Assembly (NCBI GenBank): GCA_022711315.1
Contig: JAKLFG010000017.1
Span: forward strand, 1-44,104
DNA from: a bacterium
GTDB lineage: Bacteria; UBP6; UBA1177; JAKLFG01
Length of the DNA stretch: 44,104 bases
Direction of reading: 5' to 3'
This document shows positions 7,986 to 15,750 of this stretch, piece after piece; position 1 is the stretch's first letter, and each line of letters opens with the position of its first letter. Both the position numbers and the translations under genes were made by a program. The notes under the pieces were generated by a model. The model worked only from the letters and a program-made list of their open reading frames with translations. It was not told the DNA's origin and did no database searches.

Positions 7986-8004
7986 AGCAACGGAAGAGGA
8001 CCGT

Positions 8005-9714
8005 ATGAAGATCATCGAGAAACAACTGGAGGATCGGCAGGGCGCGAAGATACGGGAACTGTTCCCCGCCGCGCCGCTGGACAAACTCTTCGTGACGAGG
8101 ACCGGCGACGAGCAGTTCGGCGATTACCAGACCAACTTCGCGATGGCGGCGGCGAAAGACCTCGCGATGAAACCGATGGATATCGCGAAACGCATCGTGT
8201 CGGAGCAGGGCCGTTCAGACCTCGGCGAACTGTCGCTGGCGGGTCCCGGCTTCATCAATCTGACGCTCTCGAACGACTTCCTCGGCGCCGAGGTCGCGAA
8301 GATCGGCCGCGAGCCGTACGACCTCTCGTTCCTCGACCGCGCCGGGTCGGTGGTGATAGATTACTCGTCGCCCAACATCGCCAAGCCGATGCACATCGGC
8401 CACCTGCGCTCGACGGTGCTCGGCGACAGCATCGCCCGCATCTACCGGTATCTCGGATACACGGTCGTCGGCGACAACCATCTCGGCGACTGGGGGACGC
8501 AGTTCGGCAAACTCATCGTCGCCTACCGCCGCTGGCTCGACCGCGCCGCGTACGAAAAGAGCGCGATAGAGGAACTGGAGCGGATCTATGTCCTGTTCTC
8601 GCAGGCGGCCGAGTCCGACAAGTCGCTCGAAGAAGAGGCGCGCGCCGAACTGAAGAAACTGCAGGACGGCGATCCGGAGAACCGCGAACTCTGGCAGGAA
8701 TTCATCAAACTCTCGCTCGCCGAGTACAACCGGATCTATGAACGGATGGGTGTGAAGTTCGACACCTATCACGGTGAATCGTTCTTCCACGACCGGATGC
8801 CGGCGATGCTTGATCTGCTCATCGAAAAAGGGCTGGCGAAAGAGTCGGAGGGCGCGCTCGTGGTGTTCTTCGACGAAAAGGAGAAACTCCACCCCTGCAT
8901 CGTCCGCAAGGGCGACGGCGCGTTCCTCTACGCGACGAGCGATCTCGCCTGTCTCCAGTTCAAACGCGAGACCTACACGCTCAACCGCGCCGTCTATGTG
9001 ACCGACGAGCGCCAGCAACCGCATTTCAAACAGATCTTCCGCATCGCGCGACTGCTCGGCTGGCAGGAACGGCTCGACCATGTCTGGTTCGGCATCATGC
9101 GGTTCGGCGATGGCACCTTCTCCAGCCGCGCGGGCAATGTGATAAAACTCGACGAACTGCTGAACGAGTCGGTGCGCCGCGCGCGGATCGTCATCGAGGA
9201 AAAGAATCCCGAACTGCCCGAAGAGGAGAAGGCGGCGGTCGCCGAGATGGTGGGGCTCGGCGCGGTCAAGTACGCCGACCTCAGCCAGAACCGCATATCG
9301 GCGGTGTCGTTCGAGTGGGACAAGGCGCTCTCGTTCGACGGCAACACCGCTCCCTACCTGCAGTACACCCATGCCCGTATCCGGTCGATAGCGCGGAAGG
9401 CGGCCGAAACGGGGCGTCCCGCCGAGCCCGACGCGAAGATAGCGATAACAGGGCCGACCGAACGGCGGCTCGCGGTGCATCTGCTCGGGTTCGGGACGGC
9501 GGTGCAGAAGGCGGCCGAGAACTACCGGCCCAACCTCATCGCCGACTACCTCTTCGAACTGGGTCAGCGCTTCAACACCTTCTACAACGCGAGCCCGGTG
9601 CTCAAGGAGGAGGGGACGGTGATGCAGAGCCGGCTCGCCCTCTGTCTGCGGACCGCCCATGTGGTGAAGGAGGGACTGTCGCTCCTCGGCATCGGGGCGC
9701 CGGAGCGTATGTAG
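8005..9714 (+). CDS. argS: arginyl-tRNA synthetase
   Basis: 569 residues, normal for the bacterial enzyme. It charges tRNA-Arg in the cytoplasm. Class I motifs: the SSPNIAKPMHIGHLRSTVLG stretch with the HIGH box near residue 122, and the DNHLGDWGTQFGKL segment. The KMSKS position is the degenerate form seen in many ArgRS (FSSRAGN near 372). The N-terminal tRNA D-loop binding domain and the C-terminal anticodon-binding DALR domain (YLQYTHARIRSI near 452, ending LSLLGIGAPERM) are both complete. The ATG at 8005 has AGAGGA five bases upstream. It is probably co-transcribed with pdxJ and acpS. Confidence 0.98.
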   Translation: MKIIEKQLEDRQGAKIRELFPAAPLDKLFVTRTGDEQFGDYQTNFAMAAAKDLAMKPMDIAKRIVSEQGRSDLGELSLAGPGFINLTLSNDFLGAEVAKIGREPYDLSFLDRAGSVVIDYSSPNIAKPMHIGHLRSTVLGDSIARIYRYLGYTVVGDNHLGDWGTQFGKLIVAYRRWLDRAAYEKSAIEELERIYVLFSQAAESDKSLEEEARAELKKLQDGDPENRELWQEFIKLSLAEYNRIYERMGVKFDTYHGESFFHDRMPAMLDLLIEKGLAKESEGALVVFFDEKEKLHPCIVRKGDGAFLYATSDLACLQFKRETYTLNRAVYVTDERQQPHFKQIFRIARLLGWQERLDHVWFGIMRFGDGTFSSRAGNVIKLDELLNESVRRARIVIEEKNPELPEEEKAAVAEMVGLGAVKYADLSQNRISAVSFEWDKALSFDGNTAPYLQYTHARIRSIARKAAETGRPAEPDAKIAITGPTERRLAVHLLGFGTAVQKAAENYRPNLIADYLFELGQRFNTFYNASPVLKEEGTVMQSRLALCLRTAHVVKEGLSLLGIGAPERM

Positions 9715-9735
9715 GGCATCTTTGTCAGATTTTAG

Positions 9736-9764
9736 TTGCGAAGCGGTCCGGCGTATGATAACAT
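9736..9764 (+). promoter_or_regulatory. possible promoter upstream of the CoA-binding protein gene
   Basis: TTGCGA (9736-9741), 17-base spacer, TAACAT (9759-9764). Transcription would begin near 9771, upstream of the Shine-Dalgarno sequence GGAGGAG and the GTG at 9793. Only a partial consensus match. Confidence 0.35.
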
Positions 9765-9792
9765 GGGCCGCACTTCAGCGGAGGAGAGCGCC

Positions 9793-10203
9793 GTGGTCGA
9801 TGTCGATCTCAGGAAACTTTTCAGCGAAACGAGGACGGTCGCCATCGTCGGCCTGTCTGACAACCCGGTGCGCACCTCGCACCGCATCGCCAAGTATCTC
9901 AAGAACGAAGCGGGGTACCGCATCATACCGGTCAATCCGACCATCGCCGAGGTGCTCGGGGAGAAAAGTTATCCCGACCTGCTGTCGATACCGGCCGACA
10001 TCGTGATAGACATCGTCAATGTGTTCCGCCGTTCGGAGCATCTCGAAGCGGTCGCCCGCGAGGCGGTTCAGCGCGGGTGCCGGTTCTTCTGGTCGCAACT
10101 CGGCGTCTACAGCCAGAAGGCCGAAGAGGTCCTGCGCGACGCCAAACTCCCGTTCGTGATGAACCGCTGCATCTTCGTCGAACATCAGAATCTTTTTCAC
10201 TGA
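9793..10203 (+). CDS. CoA-binding domain protein (YccU family)
   Basis: 136 residues from GTG at 9793. A single CoA-binding Rossmann domain: TVAIVGLSDNPVRTSH near the N-terminus (nucleotide loop), IIPVNPT, then DIVNVFRRSEH, FWSQLGVYS and the C-terminal MNRCIFVEH, all conserved in the YccU/YneT group. The proteins bind CoA in vitro but their cellular role is not settled. The GTG is chosen because GGAGGAG lies seven bases upstream and the resulting length fits the family. In-frame ATG (9763) and TTG (9736) codons lie inside a likely promoter. It is followed after six bases by the thioredoxin-like gene. Confidence 0.88.
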   Translation: MVDVDLRKLFSETRTVAIVGLSDNPVRTSHRIAKYLKNEAGYRIIPVNPTIAEVLGEKSYPDLLSIPADIVIDIVNVFRRSEHLEAVAREAVQRGCRFFWSQLGVYSQKAEEVLRDAKLPFVMNRCIFVEHQNLFH

Positions 10204-10209
10204 TACCGC

Positions 10210-10710
10210 ATGACCGCCCCGAACCCGGCGCCCGCCGGGCGTCACGACCGGTGGCTGACCGCCCTCATCGTGCTGGTCACGCTCCTGCTCATCGGCTACA
10301 ATCTCGCGATGTTCTACGGACAGGCCTACTTCCTGAAGGGCAGGCAGGTGTCGTCGCTCCTCCTCGCCGACCCGGAGAGCGGCGCCGATCGTCAGGTCCC
10401 CGTTCCCGGCGGCGCGGTGCTCCTGAACTTCTGGGCCACCTGGTGTTCGTCGTGCGTCGCCGAACTGCCGGTGCTCGCCGAGGCCGACATCCCGGTCATC
10501 GGCATCCTTAAAAAGCCGGTCCGTGCCGACCACCTGCGCGACATGAAACTGCCGTGGGCCAACTATGTCGGGGCGGACGACCTGTTCGGTGACTTCATGG
10601 TGTCGGGCGTGCCGGTGACGATGTTCCTGCGCGACAACCGCATCGTCGCGGTCCATACCGGCCCCCTGACGCAGGAGGTGGTGCGCGAATGGCTCGCCCT
10701 GCCCCGCTGA
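10210..10710 (+). CDS. membrane-anchored thioredoxin-like protein (TlpA/ResA/DsbE type)
   Basis: 166 residues. One N-terminal membrane helix at about 16-36 places the rest in the periplasm. The thioredoxin fold carries the active site FWATWCSSC with Cys79 and Cys82, and the cis-proline loop SGVPVTMF near residue 131. This class usually reduces disulfides of cytochrome c maturation clients or exported proteins. The domain is compact: the segment between strand 3 and the cis-Pro is short. Its stop overlaps the start of the PPC lipoprotein gene by 22 bases, so both are probably translated together; substrate unknown. Confidence 0.88.
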   Translation: MTAPNPAPAGRHDRWLTALIVLVTLLLIGYNLAMFYGQAYFLKGRQVSSLLLADPESGADRQVPVPGGAVLLNFWATWCSSCVAELPVLAEADIPVIGILKKPVRADHLRDMKLPWANYVGADDLFGDFMVSGVPVTMFLRDNRIVAVHTGPLTQEVVREWLALPR

Positions 10711-12644
10711 CCATACTGCTTTCTGCGCTCCTTGTCGGCTGCGCCGCCGGAAAGGAGACCGTCTGGCCCGTTCCCGAACACCCCGAGGAGGAGCCGAACA
10801 ACGATCCGCCGAGCGCCACCATCATCGAAGAGGCGGTCACCTACGAAGGGGTGATAGACGATGAGCGCCCCGCGACGAGCGACACCGACCACTACCGGCT
10901 CCTCGGCCACGCCGGCTTCATATACCGCGTCGAGTTCGAAACGCTCGATCCCGACTTCCTGCCGCTCATCGAGATAGCGGATAACCGCGGCCCGCTCAAG
11001 GATCTCCGCCCGCCGGGGAACGCCCGGAGCGTCGTCGAGTTCTTCGAGCCGATGGAGGGCAACCTCATCCTCCGCGTGAGCGACGAGCCGACCCGTCGCA
11101 ACACCCCGCAGGCATGGGAGGACTTCCGCTACTGGCTCCGCGTCACGAAGCGCTGGGCCTGCGAATATCCGGCGGCGGGCCAACTGACCGAAGCGAAGCC
11201 GCTGGCGTTCGACATGGATAAGCCGGCGGCGGTCCCGCGCATCTTCACGACCGGTGCCGCGGCGGGCTACTACGCGGTGGCGGTCGCTTCCGAACGGCTG
11301 GACCGCGACAAGAAACTGGTCGCGATGGACTGCACGACCGGCGAGGTCATCGGCGGCTCCGACGACCGCGACAAGGAGAGCGGGTTCACCGATCCCTACT
11401 GGTACGAACATTTCGGCGCGCCGCGCGACCTGCGGCTCATCGTCGAGCGCTTGAGCGATGCGGTGGGCGACCGCGCCCCCGACAAGAAGGGCGACCCGAC
11501 GACACTCACGCTCACGCGGCACGACCCGTCGCACGAACTCGAGCCGAACGATATCGTCGAATACGCCAATGTCTGCGATCCGGCAGGCACGGCGGGAGAA
11601 CTCGACGCGGAGCAGAAGGTCATCGCGGCGGTCTGGCAGGATGACCGTGATTGGTTCAAGCACGAAACGACCCGCGGCGCGGTGGCGCGCTTCGCGCTGA
11701 GCGCCGGGGCGGCGGGCGAGATGCAGGTGTCGCTCGGCAGTTCCTCGACCGACATGGGGGGCTACACGCTTCTTTTGCTACGGGACCTCGCCGTCTCCTT
11801 CGCGGCGGGCGACACGGCCGAGGCGACCGCCTTCCTGCCGTTCACCGGGACGCTCTACCTCGGTCTGCAGGGGAGTGGCATGGGCTACGAATTCACCTAC
11901 GACGAGGAGGAGGCCATCGCGCCGCTCGACGGGGTGGGGGAGTGGCCGCTCGAACTGCCGCACTGCCGCGGCGCCTACCGGACATGGCGCTTTCCCCCGT
12001 TCGTGAACGCGGTCCGGCTCTCGCTCGGCTCGTCCGACGGCGATATCTCGTGGCGCATCTACAACGGTCGTCGCTACCCGCTGATAGAACTCGGCGCGGC
12101 GGAGGCGGGCGCGGAGAATGTCTGGTATCTTACGCGGCTCTCGGACGAGACCGATATCCTGCTTGCCGTCGAGCCCTCGCGGTGCGACGCCGCCGCGACG
12201 CAGGAGGCGACGCTTACGGTGGCAGAGGCGCCGTTCACGACCGAAGAGCCCGACTTCAGCGCGCCCGACCTCGTCGTGGCGGCGGTGCCGGGCACCACAT
12301 ACATCGGCTGGTTCGACACCGATGTCCCGATCATAGAGAACCGCTGGACCTTCACGCCGGGGACCGACGGGACGCTGTTCCTCATGACGACGCCGGTAAA
12401 AGAGCGCGGCGGCGCGGCGGTCGACACGGTGATACGGCTCTACGAGGAGGATAATGACACGCCCATCGCGCAGAACGACGACCTGATCGAGGGGATATCG
12501 TTCTCCCCCTACAGTTCCCTGCGCTATTCGTTGAAAGGCGGCATGACCTACACGATATCGGTGAAGCCCTTCATGGACGATTCGAGCAACATCGCCGCGA
12601 TGAACATCCACGCGAATTTCGGGCTGGACATCAGATTCGAATAA
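10689..12644 (+). CDS. lipoprotein with PPC-like beta domains
   Basis: 651 residues. Lipoprotein signal with lipobox LVGC, Cys18. The mature chain begins with an acidic spacer and a domain of bacterial pre-peptidase C-terminal (PPC) type: EEEPNNDPPSAT then SDTDHYRL and a beta-rich remainder. A similar unit begins near residue 280 (HELEPND, DDRDWFKHE). The last ~110 residues again follow the PPC pattern (DTVIRLYEEDNDTPIAQNDD ... YTISV). The part between 395 and 520 is probably further beta-sandwich. No peptidase or other enzyme domain is present, so a binding or structural surface role is inferred. The start overlaps the thioredoxin gene. The stop TAA is part of a TAAACCCTTCCC string that matches the end of the repeat family at 12672 and 12937. 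Confidence 0.88.
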   Translation: MARPAPLTILLSALLVGCAAGKETVWPVPEHPEEEPNNDPPSATIIEEAVTYEGVIDDERPATSDTDHYRLLGHAGFIYRVEFETLDPDFLPLIEIADNRGPLKDLRPPGNARSVVEFFEPMEGNLILRVSDEPTRRNTPQAWEDFRYWLRVTKRWACEYPAAGQLTEAKPLAFDMDKPAAVPRIFTTGAAAGYYAVAVASERLDRDKKLVAMDCTTGEVIGGSDDRDKESGFTDPYWYEHFGAPRDLRLIVERLSDAVGDRAPDKKGDPTTLTLTRHDPSHELEPNDIVEYANVCDPAGTAGELDAEQKVIAAVWQDDRDWFKHETTRGAVARFALSAGAAGEMQVSLGSSSTDMGGYTLLLLRDLAVSFAAGDTAEATAFLPFTGTLYLGLQGSGMGYEFTYDEEEAIAPLDGVGEWPLELPHCRGAYRTWRFPPFVNAVRLSLGSSDGDISWRIYNGRRYPLIELGAAEAGAENVWYLTRLSDETDILLAVEPSRCDAAATQEATLTVAEAPFTTEEPDFSAPDLVVAAVPGTTYIGWFDTDVPIIENRWTFTPGTDGTLFLMTTPVKERGGAAVDTVIRLYEEDNDTPIAQNDDLIEGISFSPYSSLRYSLKGGMTYTISVKPFMDDSSNIAAMNIHANFGLDIRFE

Positions 12645-12671
12645 ACCCTTCCCTTTTTCAAACCCCGTTTG

Positions 12672-12720
12672 TTAAACCCATCCCTTTCTTCCCTTCCCTT
12701 GACAAGGAAGGGGCCGGTAT
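12672..12720 (+). repeat. dispersed palindromic repeat, family B, copy 1
   Basis: Begins TTAAACCCATCCC and ends AAGGAAGGGGCCGG. The centre, CCCTTCCCTTG / CAAGGAAGGGG at 12691-12713, is an inverted repeat with one bulge. It matches the element at 12937-12981 and, inverted, the longer one at 24776-24888. Part of the 337-base gene-free stretch 12645-12981, where the plus and minus operons converge. Confidence 0.7.
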
Positions 12721-12737
12721 TCTCAGCCGAAGAATTA

Positions 12738-12773
12738 CCTCACCCATGTCCCTCTCCTTGTAAATGAGAGGGC
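12738..12773 (+). repeat. dispersed palindromic repeat, family A, copy 1
   Basis: CCTCACCC followed by CCCTCTC (12750-12756) and GAGAGGG (12766-12772), a 7-bp stem with a 9-base loop. The CTCACCC + CCCTCTC + GAGAGGG order is shared with the elements at 13553-13605, 14981-15012 (inverted) and 28199-28255. Confidence 0.65.
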
Positions 12774-12794
12774 TTGCTGTTTTTCGCCGAGGAC

Positions 12795-12825
12795 TGCGGA
12801 TGCGCCGCAGGGCGCGGAGCTCCGC
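12795..12825. repeat. pair of GC-rich inverted repeats
   Basis: TGCGG/CCGCA (12795-12809) and the perfect 12-base palindrome GCGGAGCTCCGC (12814-12825) lie side by side, flanked by GGAC and GTCC, so a small three-way junction could form. Not coding in any convincing frame. Confidence 0.4.
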
Positions 12826-12841
12826 AAGGCGTCCGAATCTT

Positions 12842-12898
12842 GTAACGGCTTTCTTCTTTCCCCCATTTTTTCTTTGCCGTTACAAAGAAGAAATGGGG
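12842..12898. repeat. long inverted repeat with alternative pairings
   Basis: CCCCATTTTTTCTTTG (12861-12876) pairs over 16 bp, with one G-T, with 12883-12898 around a 6-base loop. In addition GTAACGGC (12842-12849) is a perfect complement of 12876-12883, and TTTCTTCTTT (12850-12859) of 12884-12893. It has no long T-run beyond the stem, so it is not a standard terminator, although it could stop or protect the converging transcripts. Confidence 0.55.
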
Positions 12899-12936
12899 TC
12901 GGCGAAGAGCATCGCGCTCGCCGAAACTGCTATCAA

Positions 12937-12981
12937 TTAAACCCTTCCCGCAATCCCTTCCCTTGACAGGGCAGGGGCCGG
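12937..12981 (+). repeat. dispersed palindromic repeat, family B, copy 2
   Basis: TTAAACCCTTCCC at the left and CCCTTGACAGGGCAGGGGCCGG at the right; same orientation and same ends as the copy at 12672. Its last base abuts the stop codon (12982-12984) of the acetyltransferase gene. Confidence 0.65.
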
Positions 12982-13533
12982 TTATTGGATCACCCTTTCG
13001 CGAACCTTCGCGGCCGGATTCCCCTGATATATCCCGTAGGCATCGAGATCCTTGGTCGCGACCGACCCGACCGCGAGCACCGCGTGCGACCGCACCGTCA
13101 CCCCCGGACAGACCACCGCCCGCGCCCCGATCCAGGCCCCGTCCTCGATGGTGATGTCGCCCACGATGAGGTCAAAACTCTCCTTCTTGTAATCGTGGTT
13201 GCCGGTGAGCAGCATCGCCCCCTGCGACAGCACGCAGTTCGCGCCGATCGTCACCTTCCCGAGGTCATCTATCCAGACCCCTTCGCCTATCCACGAGTTG
13301 TCGCCGACCGTCAGGAACCACGGATACTTGATGTTCACCTTGGGCTTGATGACGACCCCGCGCCCCAACTTCGCGCCGAAGAACCGGAGCGTCAGCCGCT
13401 TCACCCACATCGGCCACGGCAGGTAGGTGTTGATGATGACCCGCCCCTTGATGAACCAGATGGCCCGCCGCAGGATGCACCCCGGCTTGTACCACCCATT
13501 ATTGAACTTGGAAAGATCGACCGTGTTGCTCAT
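12982..13533 (-). CDS. hexapeptide-repeat acetyltransferase (WcaF-like)
   Basis: 183 residues. A left-handed beta-helix acyltransferase of the WcaF / colanic-acid O-acetyltransferase type. The N-terminal region (FNNGWYKPGCILRRAIWFIK) matches the family. The hexapeptide turns run from about residue 55 to 170 (KVTIGANCVLSQGAMLLTGNHD, then ITIEDGAWIGARAVVCPGV), and the catalytic His is probably in LLTGNHDY. The C-terminus YQGNPAAKVRER is the usual ending. It transfers an acyl group, most often acetyl, to a sugar hydroxyl. The ATG at 13533 has GGAGG seven bases upstream and is preferred to a TTG at 13554. Last gene of the glycan operon, ending next to a family B repeat. Confidence 0.92.
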   Translation of the reverse strand: MSNTVDLSKFNNGWYKPGCILRRAIWFIKGRVIINTYLPWPMWVKRLTLRFFGAKLGRGVVIKPKVNIKYPWFLTVGDNSWIGEGVWIDDLGKVTIGANCVLSQGAMLLTGNHDYKKESFDLIVGDITIEDGAWIGARAVVCPGVTVRSHAVLAVGSVATKDLDAYGIYQGNPAAKVRERVIQ

Positions 13534-13552
13534 CGGTTGCCTCCGTGTTAAC

Positions 13553-13605
13553 AACTCACCTCTTCAGTTCCCCTCTCTTGCCAAGAGAGGGGTCAGGGGT
13601 GAGTT
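13553..13605 (+). repeat. dispersed palindromic repeat, family A, copy 2
   Basis: Core CCCCTCTCTTG (13570-13580), one C, CAAGAGAGGGG (13582-13592): 11-bp perfect arms. Outer arms AACTCACC (13553-13560) and GGTGAGTT (13598-13605) also pair. The whole element lies over the 3' end of the upstream glycosyltransferase gene, supplying its last 16 or so codons and its stop. Confidence 0.8.
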
Positions 13606-14509
13606 CAATTCCCAACACCTCCCTGATGGCCTCCTTCACGGATACCCCGCGATCCTTCGCGTACCTCTCCACCTGATATATCTTCGCATCCACAAGGAAC
13701 CGGTACCAGAACCCCTGCAGGAAATGCCATATCAGCCCCGGCACCCCGTCGAGGAACCCGAGTTTAATGAAATAGCGGTATTTCCAATAGATCAGAGCGC
13801 GCAGGAACAGCGGCAACCGGGCATAGTAGTTCTCTTTCAGTTTCCGTTTGGTCTTCTCCTGCGACCCATCACCATCGCCGCCCAGCACATCGCCCGGCAT
13901 GAAGTGGTGTTCGTGGTTGAGCAGTTCCACCGCCTCGCGCGAGGAGTAGCCGTTGTGTTTCGCCGTCCACCACGGGAGACTGTTCAGATTGTCGTCGACG
14001 ATATCGTTCTCCAGCGTCCGCGACCCGCCTTCCAGCACCTTCATGTGCTCGTCCATCCAGCGCTGTTCGCAGACGACCTTTTTGTGCCGCCACAACCGGA
14101 GCAGGACCGTCGGATAATAGCCGCCGTGTTTTATCCAGCGCCCGAGGAAATAGACGCGCCGCTTGAAGTATATCCCGCTCACCCCCTCCGACATCGCCGG
14201 CAGCGCCTCTTGTAACTCCTGCACCAATTCCGGCATCAGATATTCGTCGGCGTCCAGCCGCATGATCCACGGCGTCGTGATGGGGATGTTCTCCAGCGCC
14301 CAGTTGAGTTGCGCCGCATGATTCCCCGGCCACGCATGCTCCATCACCTTCGCCCCCAGACCCTCGGCGATCGCCCGCGTCCGGTCGGTCGAACAGCAGT
14401 CAACCAGCACGATGTCGGAAACGATCTCCCGAGCGCTCCGGAGGCATCGCTCGATGTGCCGCTCCTCGTTGTAGGTCAGGATGATGAGGGTGATCTTGTT
14501 CGCGCTCAT
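13556..14509 (-). CDS. family 2 glycosyltransferase (WaaE/KdtX-like)
   Basis: 317 residues. GT-A fold with TYNEERHIERCL at 12-23, the DCCSTDRT nucleotide-binding turn near 37-44 and the metal-binding LDADEY at 85-90. A conserved RWMDEHMKV segment near 174 and the helical region after 240 are typical of the WaaE/KdtX-like branch, which adds sugars such as glucose to lipopolysaccharide core. It probably acts at the cytoplasmic face of the inner membrane. The ATG overlaps the upstream glycosyltransferase stop (ATGA). The last ~16 residues (ELTPDPSLGKRGELKR) are encoded by a palindromic repeat, so the natural C-terminus has been replaced or extended. Confidence 0.92.
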   Translation of the reverse strand: MSANKITLIILTYNEERHIERCLRSAREIVSDIVLVDCCSTDRTRAIAEGLGAKVMEHAWPGNHAAQLNWALENIPITTPWIMRLDADEYLMPELVQELQEALPAMSEGVSGIYFKRRVYFLGRWIKHGGYYPTVLLRLWRHKKVVCEQRWMDEHMKVLEGGSRTLENDIVDDNLNSLPWWTAKHNGYSSREAVELLNHEHHFMPGDVLGGDGDGSQEKTKRKLKENYYARLPLFLRALIYWKYRYFIKLGFLDGVPGLIWHFLQGFWYRFLVDAKIYQVERYAKDRGVSVKEAIREVLGIELTPDPSLGKRGELKR

Positions 14510-15750
14510 TTTCTCACGACCTCTTCGTACATTTTTAGATACTTGCCTATCAACGCCTCGTTGCCGTATTCTTGTGCCAACGCCACGGAGTTCACCGCCA
14601 TCTTCTTCCGTTCATCGTTGTTCAGCGAAAAGAATCTTTCCAACGCCCGCGCGAGCGTCGCCGGGTCGTTCGCCGGCCAATATCCGGCGTCTCTCTTTTC
14701 CAGTATCTCCCACGGCGTCTTGTTCGACGCGATGACCGGCACCCCCTGCGCCAATGATTCGAGCACCACCATCCCGAAGTTCTCCGACTCCGACGGCAAG
14801 ACGAATACCTCGGCGTGCCGGTAGAGTGTTGCCTTGTCGTGCCCCTCCACCCGTTTCTCGGTGAAGATGACCCGGTCATTCAACCTCAACCGCTCAACCA
14901 GCAACTTCAAACTCTTCGTATATTCGGGAACTTCACAAGTCCAGCCGGCGATGACGAGTTTAAGCTCTCCACCGTTTTCTCCCTCTCCACTCTGGAGAGG
15001 GTTGGGGTGAGGTTTCAGAGGGGACATCTTGCTGAACGCCTCTATCAGATTCTCTATTTTCTTCTTGGGATGGACCCGGCCGAGGTGCAGTATATATTTA
15101 TAAGGATAGGGCGCGGCCTCGCCGCCCGGAGTGAATACTTCATCGCCGACAAGGTTGGGGATATTGTGGACGCGGTCGGTGACATCCTCGCCGGTGTAGT
15201 TCCGCATGACCTCCGCGATCTGCTGTGCCTCTTCATCCGAGGTAGCGTGGAAATGACTTCCGGTAAGACCTCGTTTTACGAACGGTAAGGAAAGAAACAG
15301 TTTCTTCTTCAGCGTTCCGCGGCTGAAGGTGTAGGGCAACATCGAACCACGCGGCGACCAGATAACCGGAAGGTTTTTGTTTATTGCATATTCTGCCGCA
15401 CGGTGCGAAAGAACGGTAAAGAGCATGGTCGGATGAACAATATCGCAGGAGGTAGATCCAAGGATCGAAAGAAGCCTTCCGGGACGGAACAGTATCCGTG
15501 CATCGATCTTTGCCGGACTTGATACCGTCGGGAACCGCATATAAAAAACCTGAATTCCCTCTACCTCGGTCCACTGGTCGAAAGGTATTCCCGCATCGGG
15601 AGAAATGTCGTAATTTGTCGTGATGACCTTGACCTCATGCCCCGTCTTGAGGAGTCCCTTCGCCAGCGCGCGGACCGAATTACACGGTCCTCCCTGTTGG
15701 CTCGGATAGTAACTGCCAATGGGGAATAGTATCTTCATGCCTTTACTCAT
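14506..15750 (-). CDS. family 4 glycosyltransferase with an in-frame repeat insertion
   Basis: 414 residues. GT-B fold: the N-terminal donor/acceptor half begins MKILFPIGSYYPSQQGGP, and the C-terminal half has LGRVHPKKKIENLIEAF near 230 and the EX7E-type motif SESENFGMVVLES near 335, which binds the nucleotide sugar. Between the helix ending in FSKMSPLK and the strand LKLVIAGW about 18 residues (PHPNPLQSGEGENGGE) are encoded by a palindromic repeat at 14981-15012 and its flanks; other family members join these two elements directly by a short loop. The ATG at 15750 overlaps the upstream gene by eight bases; ATG at 15738 is an alternative. The specific sugar is unknown. Confidence 0.92.
   Translation of the reverse strand: MSKGMKILFPIGSYYPSQQGGPCNSVRALAKGLLKTGHEVKVITTNYDISPDAGIPFDQWTEVEGIQVFYMRFPTVSSPAKIDARILFRPGRLLSILGSTSCDIVHPTMLFTVLSHRAAEYAINKNLPVIWSPRGSMLPYTFSRGTLKKKLFLSLPFVKRGLTGSHFHATSDEEAQQIAEVMRNYTGEDVTDRVHNIPNLVGDEVFTPGGEAAPYPYKYILHLGRVHPKKKIENLIEAFSKMSPLKPHPNPLQSGEGENGGELKLVIAGWTCEVPEYTKSLKLLVERLRLNDRVIFTEKRVEGHDKATLYRHAEVFVLPSESENFGMVVLESLAQGVPVIASNKTPWEILEKRDAGYWPANDPATLARALERFFSLNNDERKKMAVNSVALAQEYGNEALIGKYLKMYEEVVRK
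14981..15012 (-). repeat. dispersed palindromic repeat, family A, copy 3 (inside a gene)
   Basis: CCCTCTCCA (14981-14989) and TGGAGAGGG (14993-15001) form a perfect 9-bp stem with a 3-base loop. Read on the minus strand it is CCTCACCCCAACCCTCTCC..., the same order as the copies at 12738 and 28199. It is read through in frame inside the glycosyltransferase. Confidence 0.75.

Noticed and set aside
8215..9660. 481-codon open frame on the minus strand opposite argS
   Set aside because: Antisense shadow of a certain arginyl-tRNA synthetase; no family motif in the product.
9736..9792. Longer start for the CoA-binding protein
   Set aside because: Extra residues match no family member and cover a likely promoter; the GTG at 9793 has a strong ribosome site.
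12645..12981. CRISPR array in the repeat-rich intergenic stretch
   Set aside because: The repeats are palindromes of different types without regular spacing or unique spacers, and no cas gene is near.
12963..13154. Short plus-strand frame at the end of the acetyltransferase gene
   Set aside because: Arg/Pro-rich, antisense to the hexapeptide acetyltransferase, no ribosome site.
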